NCBI RefSeq assembly: GCF_010183535.1
Contig: NC_071331.1
Span: 12,276,001 to 12,340,000 of the forward strand
DNA from: Caenorhabditis remanei
Lineage: Eukaryota; Nematoda; Chromadorea; Rhabditida; Rhabditidae
Direction: 5' to 3'
Length of the DNA: 64,000 bases
A program made the translations under genes and the position numbers. Shown here in pieces: positions 60,952-64,000 of this stretch. The stretch's first letter is position 1. Every line of letters begins with the position of its first letter. The notes below the pieces were generated by a model. That model worked only from the letters and a program-made list of their open reading frames with translations. It had not been told where the DNA came from and did not search any database.

Positions 60952-61161
60952 ATACAGAAATTTGAATCCGAAATTTCTGTATATTTTCCACGTTATCTTT
61001 TTTTTAATTATACAGAAATTTTGGATTTAAATTTCTGTATATTTTCCACGTTATCTTTTTTTAATTATACAGAAATTTTGGATTTAAATTTCTGTATATT
61101 TCTCACGTAATATTTTTTTTGTTGTAAATTATACAGAAATTCTGAATTCAAATTTCTGTAT
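60952..61161. repeat. Array of four 31-bp mini-hairpins, right arm
   Basis: The inverted counterpart of the left-arm array, with the same ATACAGAAATTT/AAATTTCTGTAT units and spacers reading as CCACGTTATCTTTTT. Small differences such as TTTTGGATTTAAA mark it as an independent copy. Confidence 0.85.
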
Positions 61162-61696
61162 ATTTTTTTCCTCACTGTTCCATTTCTTATGTCACATTAT
61201 TTGTATTGGTTGACTTGACATAATAAACTGATAATAACAAAACTGAAATAATGAAAACAAATGTATAAAAACGAGAGCAGAGCCAAAAATCACAGAGCTT
61301 GCGACAATATTCTAGCATCTTCAGATTATCGGTATATTTATACAGCAATCACACATATTTATTTTTCCAGGAAAAAGCTGTAAGGGCTACATAAATTGAT
61401 AGAAACTATGAGAAATGATGCGAAAACTTTTTTTTTTGAAATTTACAATCTCTTATATGCAACAGTTACACAGCTTTCACGTCACTGCGACTGATGGTTC
61501 CCTTGTTTTTGGGGCATGCACCAGTTGTGCAACAATCTCACAACAGTCGCGCAGCAACTGTATATTCGCTCCAATACAAATTGGAGTTTGGCTGCATTTT
61601 TCCATTTTTTCCAATGATTATTTATTGTCTATTTGACAAGTTTTATCATTTTTCCGACTTATTTTTACTCCATTTTTTGAAAATATTATTTTTCAG

Positions 61697-61812
61697 AAGA
61701 AGAATGTGTCTGGATGGCAAAAACGATTCAGAGAGAGCAGCTGATCGACATAATTCGCCTATTCGATAAAAAACTTGGACTTTTGAAGCGTTTTCAGCAA
61801 GAGATTATCTAA
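61697..61812 (+). CDS. Candidate terminal exon inside the foldback element
   Basis: Behind a TTTTTCAG acceptor, a frame reads EECVWMAKTIQREQLIDIIR, then LFDKKLGLLKRFQQEII and a stop. The heptad-like spacing of hydrophobic residues looks like the end of a coiled-coil protein. It lies outside the palindrome but between the outer inverted repeats, so it may belong to the element's own decayed gene. No upstream exon was matched. Confidence 0.25.
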
Positions 61813-62225
61813 AAATGTGAGTTGTTTCCCAACCGAATTTCATTGAAATATTCTTTTTCAGTTCTAGAGTCGATGAGCTTGGGGCACCGGACGTCTACAG
61901 ATATAAGGAACTTGGAAACTTCACCGACTGTCGGTCAACATGGAATTTCAATGACGTTTCTAAGTTTTTTGTTTTTGCTTTTATTTTTAAATTTTATATT
62001 CTTAAAATAAATATTAATAGTTATTTCTGTTATTCTGTTCACAAATTAACTATACTGATTAGAAACGAGAAAAGTGTGCAGCACGCCGGCAGCACTGATG
62101 CAACAACTGTGCAGCATTCATGCAACACTTGTGCGCCTCTGACGCAGCAGGAGTAAACTCTACGAATAACTGCTGCGTTAGTGCTGCACAACTGTAGCGG
62201 AAAGTAGCCGAGACAGGAGCCTGTC

Positions 62226-63171
62226 CCTTCCCACCTATTCATTTTAAAGAAGTTTAAATAGTGCATTGAACCTTATGAAGTCGAGACATTGGTTGATATA
62301 ACCAAAGTGGTTGATATAACCGATATGAAACAGACTTTTTTGAGAATGACAATTATCGTTTTGGTACGGTAGAATTCATAATAATGTGTTAGACTGATAT
62401 TTAGCTGTATCCTCTTCACCAATCAAGAGTCTAGAATACCAGTTTTCAGAAAAAACCTCTATTTTGAATCTCAGAAATCTTGTGTATCAGTAAAGGTCAT
62501 TTGTCTCAATCAAACACCAAATCACCCCCTAAAAGATCATGTTTTTGACAGACTGAGCCTCCAGTAAACATGTCTTTGGATACTCGAGTAAATTCATATT
62601 ATTCATTCCCATTTTTTGTCATTTTTTGTCAACTACCACCCATCGAAAAAAAGCAAAGCATCCGTCATATTCTTCCTTCTTCTCCTTCTTCTTATTTCTC
62701 GCCCTTCTTCACTCCAATATGCTCGTCCGTTCTCCTTCATTTCTTCTTCTCCTTCTTCTTCTTTTTCTATGAGTTATATAGCCTTTCTTCTTCTTTTTTT
62801 TTTTTCATTTTTCACTTAAGCTCCGCCTACTAGTCCTCCTTTTTCTCTATTAGAGAATCTCATCTTTTTTTTTTGAAAGTAGTGTTCCTACCAGTCGTTT
62901 CCCATTGTTCTAATCAGATTACCATGTCTCTTTGGTTGAAGAAGAGCAACGGCAGAGAACGGAGAAGAAATATTATAAACAGGCTCTTTTCTTTTCTCTC
63001 CCGTGTTGTTTTTTCGGTGTTTTTTGTCCTCCTAATTGCTCTTTCTCTGTCTTTATTTCCTTTCTTCTCTCTATCTATCCTCGGTTCCCGCCGCTAAGCC
63101 ACGCCTCTTTTTTCGGTTGAAGACGTAGAGCAGAAGAAGTTGAGGACACCGCCGTCGCATCACTCCTCCCG
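62226..63171. other. Intergenic region and upstream region of the last gene
   Basis: Pyrimidine-rich from 62680 to 62870 and around 63000. One CTGTTTCA lies at 62326 (minus). The 5' UTR of the next gene probably begins after 63080. Confidence 0.5.
62326..62333 (-). promoter_or_regulatory. CTGTTTCA piRNA-type promoter core
   Basis: Exact octamer just outside the right end of the foldback element, pointing into it. Confidence 0.55.
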
Positions 63172-63306
63172 ATGAACTTCACAACAATCTCTGATTCTTC
63201 TTCGATTCTCACATCGACGATTACGTCAAGCAGCTTGCTGGAATCCACTGCTGCCGTACCTGATAGCGATGATTCGGATTTCTATGAACTGTCTCCTGTA
63301 GAATTG
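63172..63306 (+). CDS. First coding exon of a gene leaving the window
   Basis: The ATG at 63172 opens 45 codons ending exactly at a GTGAGT donor in phase 0. The peptide is Ser/Thr-rich with an early N-glycosylation sequon ([20 protein letters not shown]), then an acidic stretch (PDSDDSDFYELSPVEL). Lacking a signal peptide but rich in Ser/Thr with a sequon, it resembles the extracellular N-terminus of a G-protein-coupled receptor. As I recall, the neighbour of soc-2 in C. elegans (AC7.1) is a tachykinin-like receptor, which would fit. That assignment is inference from remembered synteny. Confidence 0.5.
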
Positions 63307-64000
63307 GTGAGTTGGATTCTATTCGTGGATTATTTTAATTGTGATCAGTTACTGTTTCAATGGGGTTTCAAAGCTTGTCATCCCATTTGTATCTTGCTAA
63401 AAGACGCTTAACCCAATTAAAACTGATTGAGATCTTAAGAAAACAAATATCTGGTTATTGAAGTGGCGAAAATTGAATATTTATGTATGGATAGAGATGT
63501 ATGCTATTTGATAATTATCCGAAACCAAATTTCAGTAAAACGAGCAGGTTAAAGTATTTCGAAGCTTATTTCAACACCCATTTTGAAACTAAAAGAATGC
63601 GGCCATTTTATCGAATTGGGATGAAAAGGTTGATCAAAACGACTTCAGCTTTATCATGATCTCGGTCAGACATTAACTTTGTTACCGCGTTGTTCGGCAG
63701 TTTTTGCCCCTACGAGCATCTACCGAGCAATAACAAACTACTAATATTTTTCTATTTTTTAATAAAATAATTTCAAACAGTATTTTTAGTTTTAAATTTT
63801 TCGAATTTTCGAATTTTCGAAATTTCCGATAATGTTTTTAACACCCCCGCCCACCTTCTATAATTAATTAAAAATATTATTACCCAACACAAAATTAATA
63901 TCGAAAGCATCTTCTTCCTGTAGCCGTCATCTATTTACCCAAGAAATCCATCATGGAAAATCTAAAATTCAGTTTTTTCTGATGTCTTCTTTTTCTAATT
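63307..64000 (+). other. Intron of the last gene, to the window edge
   Basis: AT-rich with one CTGTTTCA at 63352. No second exon was recognised before the end of the window. Confidence 0.45.
63352..63359 (+). promoter_or_regulatory. CTGTTTCA piRNA-type promoter core
   Basis: Exact octamer 45 bp after the donor of the last gene's first exon. Confidence 0.55.

Larger units (their letters stand above)
59613..61267. repeat. Near-perfect long palindrome (arms about 780 bp, loop about 95 bp)
   Basis: The left arm from about 59613 (CATACATTTGTTTTCATT) to about 60390 is the reverse complement of 60488-61267, with only a few differences per 100 bases in the stretches I compared. The loop runs from about 60391 to 60487. 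Outside it, a further matching pair (59417-59455 and 61425-61459) flanks unlike inner spacers. The high arm identity suggests recent formation or ongoing correction. Confidence 0.85.
59308..62225. mobile_element. Foldback transposon-like element (about 2.9 kb)
   Basis: The outer ends are imperfect inverted repeats: CTCGGCTACTTCCCGC at 59317 and the complement of CTCGGCTACTTTCCGC ending at 62212, followed by ACAGTT and GCAGCA on both sides. Inside each end are degenerate subterminal repeats of a GCAACAGTTRCGCAGC motif (59331-59400, 61459-61560, 62080-62200). The core is a long near-palindrome. This layout of terminal repeats, subterminal motif arrays and a giant inverted core fits a foldback or non-autonomous DNA transposon. 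No transposase was recognised and I could not define the target duplication. Confidence 0.65.

Noticed and set aside
59722..61161. Regularly spaced short palindromes resembling a CRISPR array
   Set aside because: The repeats are in a nematode nuclear genome, the spacers are near-identical rather than unique, and the arrays are mirrored in a palindrome.
1..64000. tRNA, rRNA or spliceosomal RNA genes
   Set aside because: I looked for tRNA B-box (GGTTCRANNCC) signatures and familiar snRNA starts and found none that fold into a gene.

Overview
The window is nuclear DNA from a nematode of the genus Caenorhabditis, probably not C. elegans itself. It is AT-rich, introns are mostly 45-400 bp with GTRAG donors and TTTCAG acceptors, and several start codons sit just behind an acceptor that fits spliced-leader trans-splicing. 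The set of a troponin I, a mitochondrial release factor, a TPRKB/Cgi121 protein, laminin beta and soc-2 matches, as I recall it, C. elegans chromosome IV around W03F8 (tni-4, lam-1) and AC7 (soc-2). I assembled all exon structures by hand. Reading phase closes across every junction given, and two predicted lengths (laminin beta 1794 aa, soc-2 559 aa) agree with the family.

Layout. 0-5.4 kb is a fast-evolving patch: a possible exon at the left edge, a dead mariner, an orphan lysine/arginine-rich protein and an F-box/FBA_2 gene. 5.7-7.5 kb (-) is troponin I. 7.6-12.9 kb has no gene. 12.9-14.5 kb (+) is a very divergent G-alpha-like protein, tail to tail with a mitochondrial class I release factor (14.6-15.9 kb, -). 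16.2-16.9 kb (+) is a Ly6-type GPI protein. 17.5-18.3 kb (-) is the KEOPS subunit TPRKB. 19.4-27.0 kb (-) is laminin beta. 30.8-32.1 kb (-) is a CAMLG/GET2-like ER membrane protein sharing a 244 bp divergent promoter with mitoribosomal protein S37 (32.35-33.2 kb, +). 33.4-34.2 kb (+) is a second Ly6 protein. soc-2 fills 52.2-55.7 kb (+), and two phase-compatible upstream exons at 37.1 and 41.6 kb extend it to an 18.6 kb gene. 59.3-62.2 kb is a foldback transposon-like element. The first exon of a further gene begins at 63.17 kb and runs off the right edge.

The genes are ordinary housekeeping, muscle, basement-membrane and signalling genes with no shared pathway. What they share is the DNA between them: 28 exact CTGTTTCA octamers on both strands in introns and intergenic DNA (two more in exons), about ten times my composition-based expectation. 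This is the core promoter motif of C. elegans 21U-RNA (piRNA) genes, which cluster on chromosome IV. I therefore read the window as part of a piRNA-gene cluster interleaved with protein genes.

Mobile DNA is varied: a mariner remnant lacking the first catalytic Asp, a 1271 bp mariner-like element with TA duplications, two hAT-type miniature elements with perfect 8 bp target duplications, a hairpin element, and the foldback element with 800-bp-class arms. I saw no tRNA, rRNA or CRISPR array.
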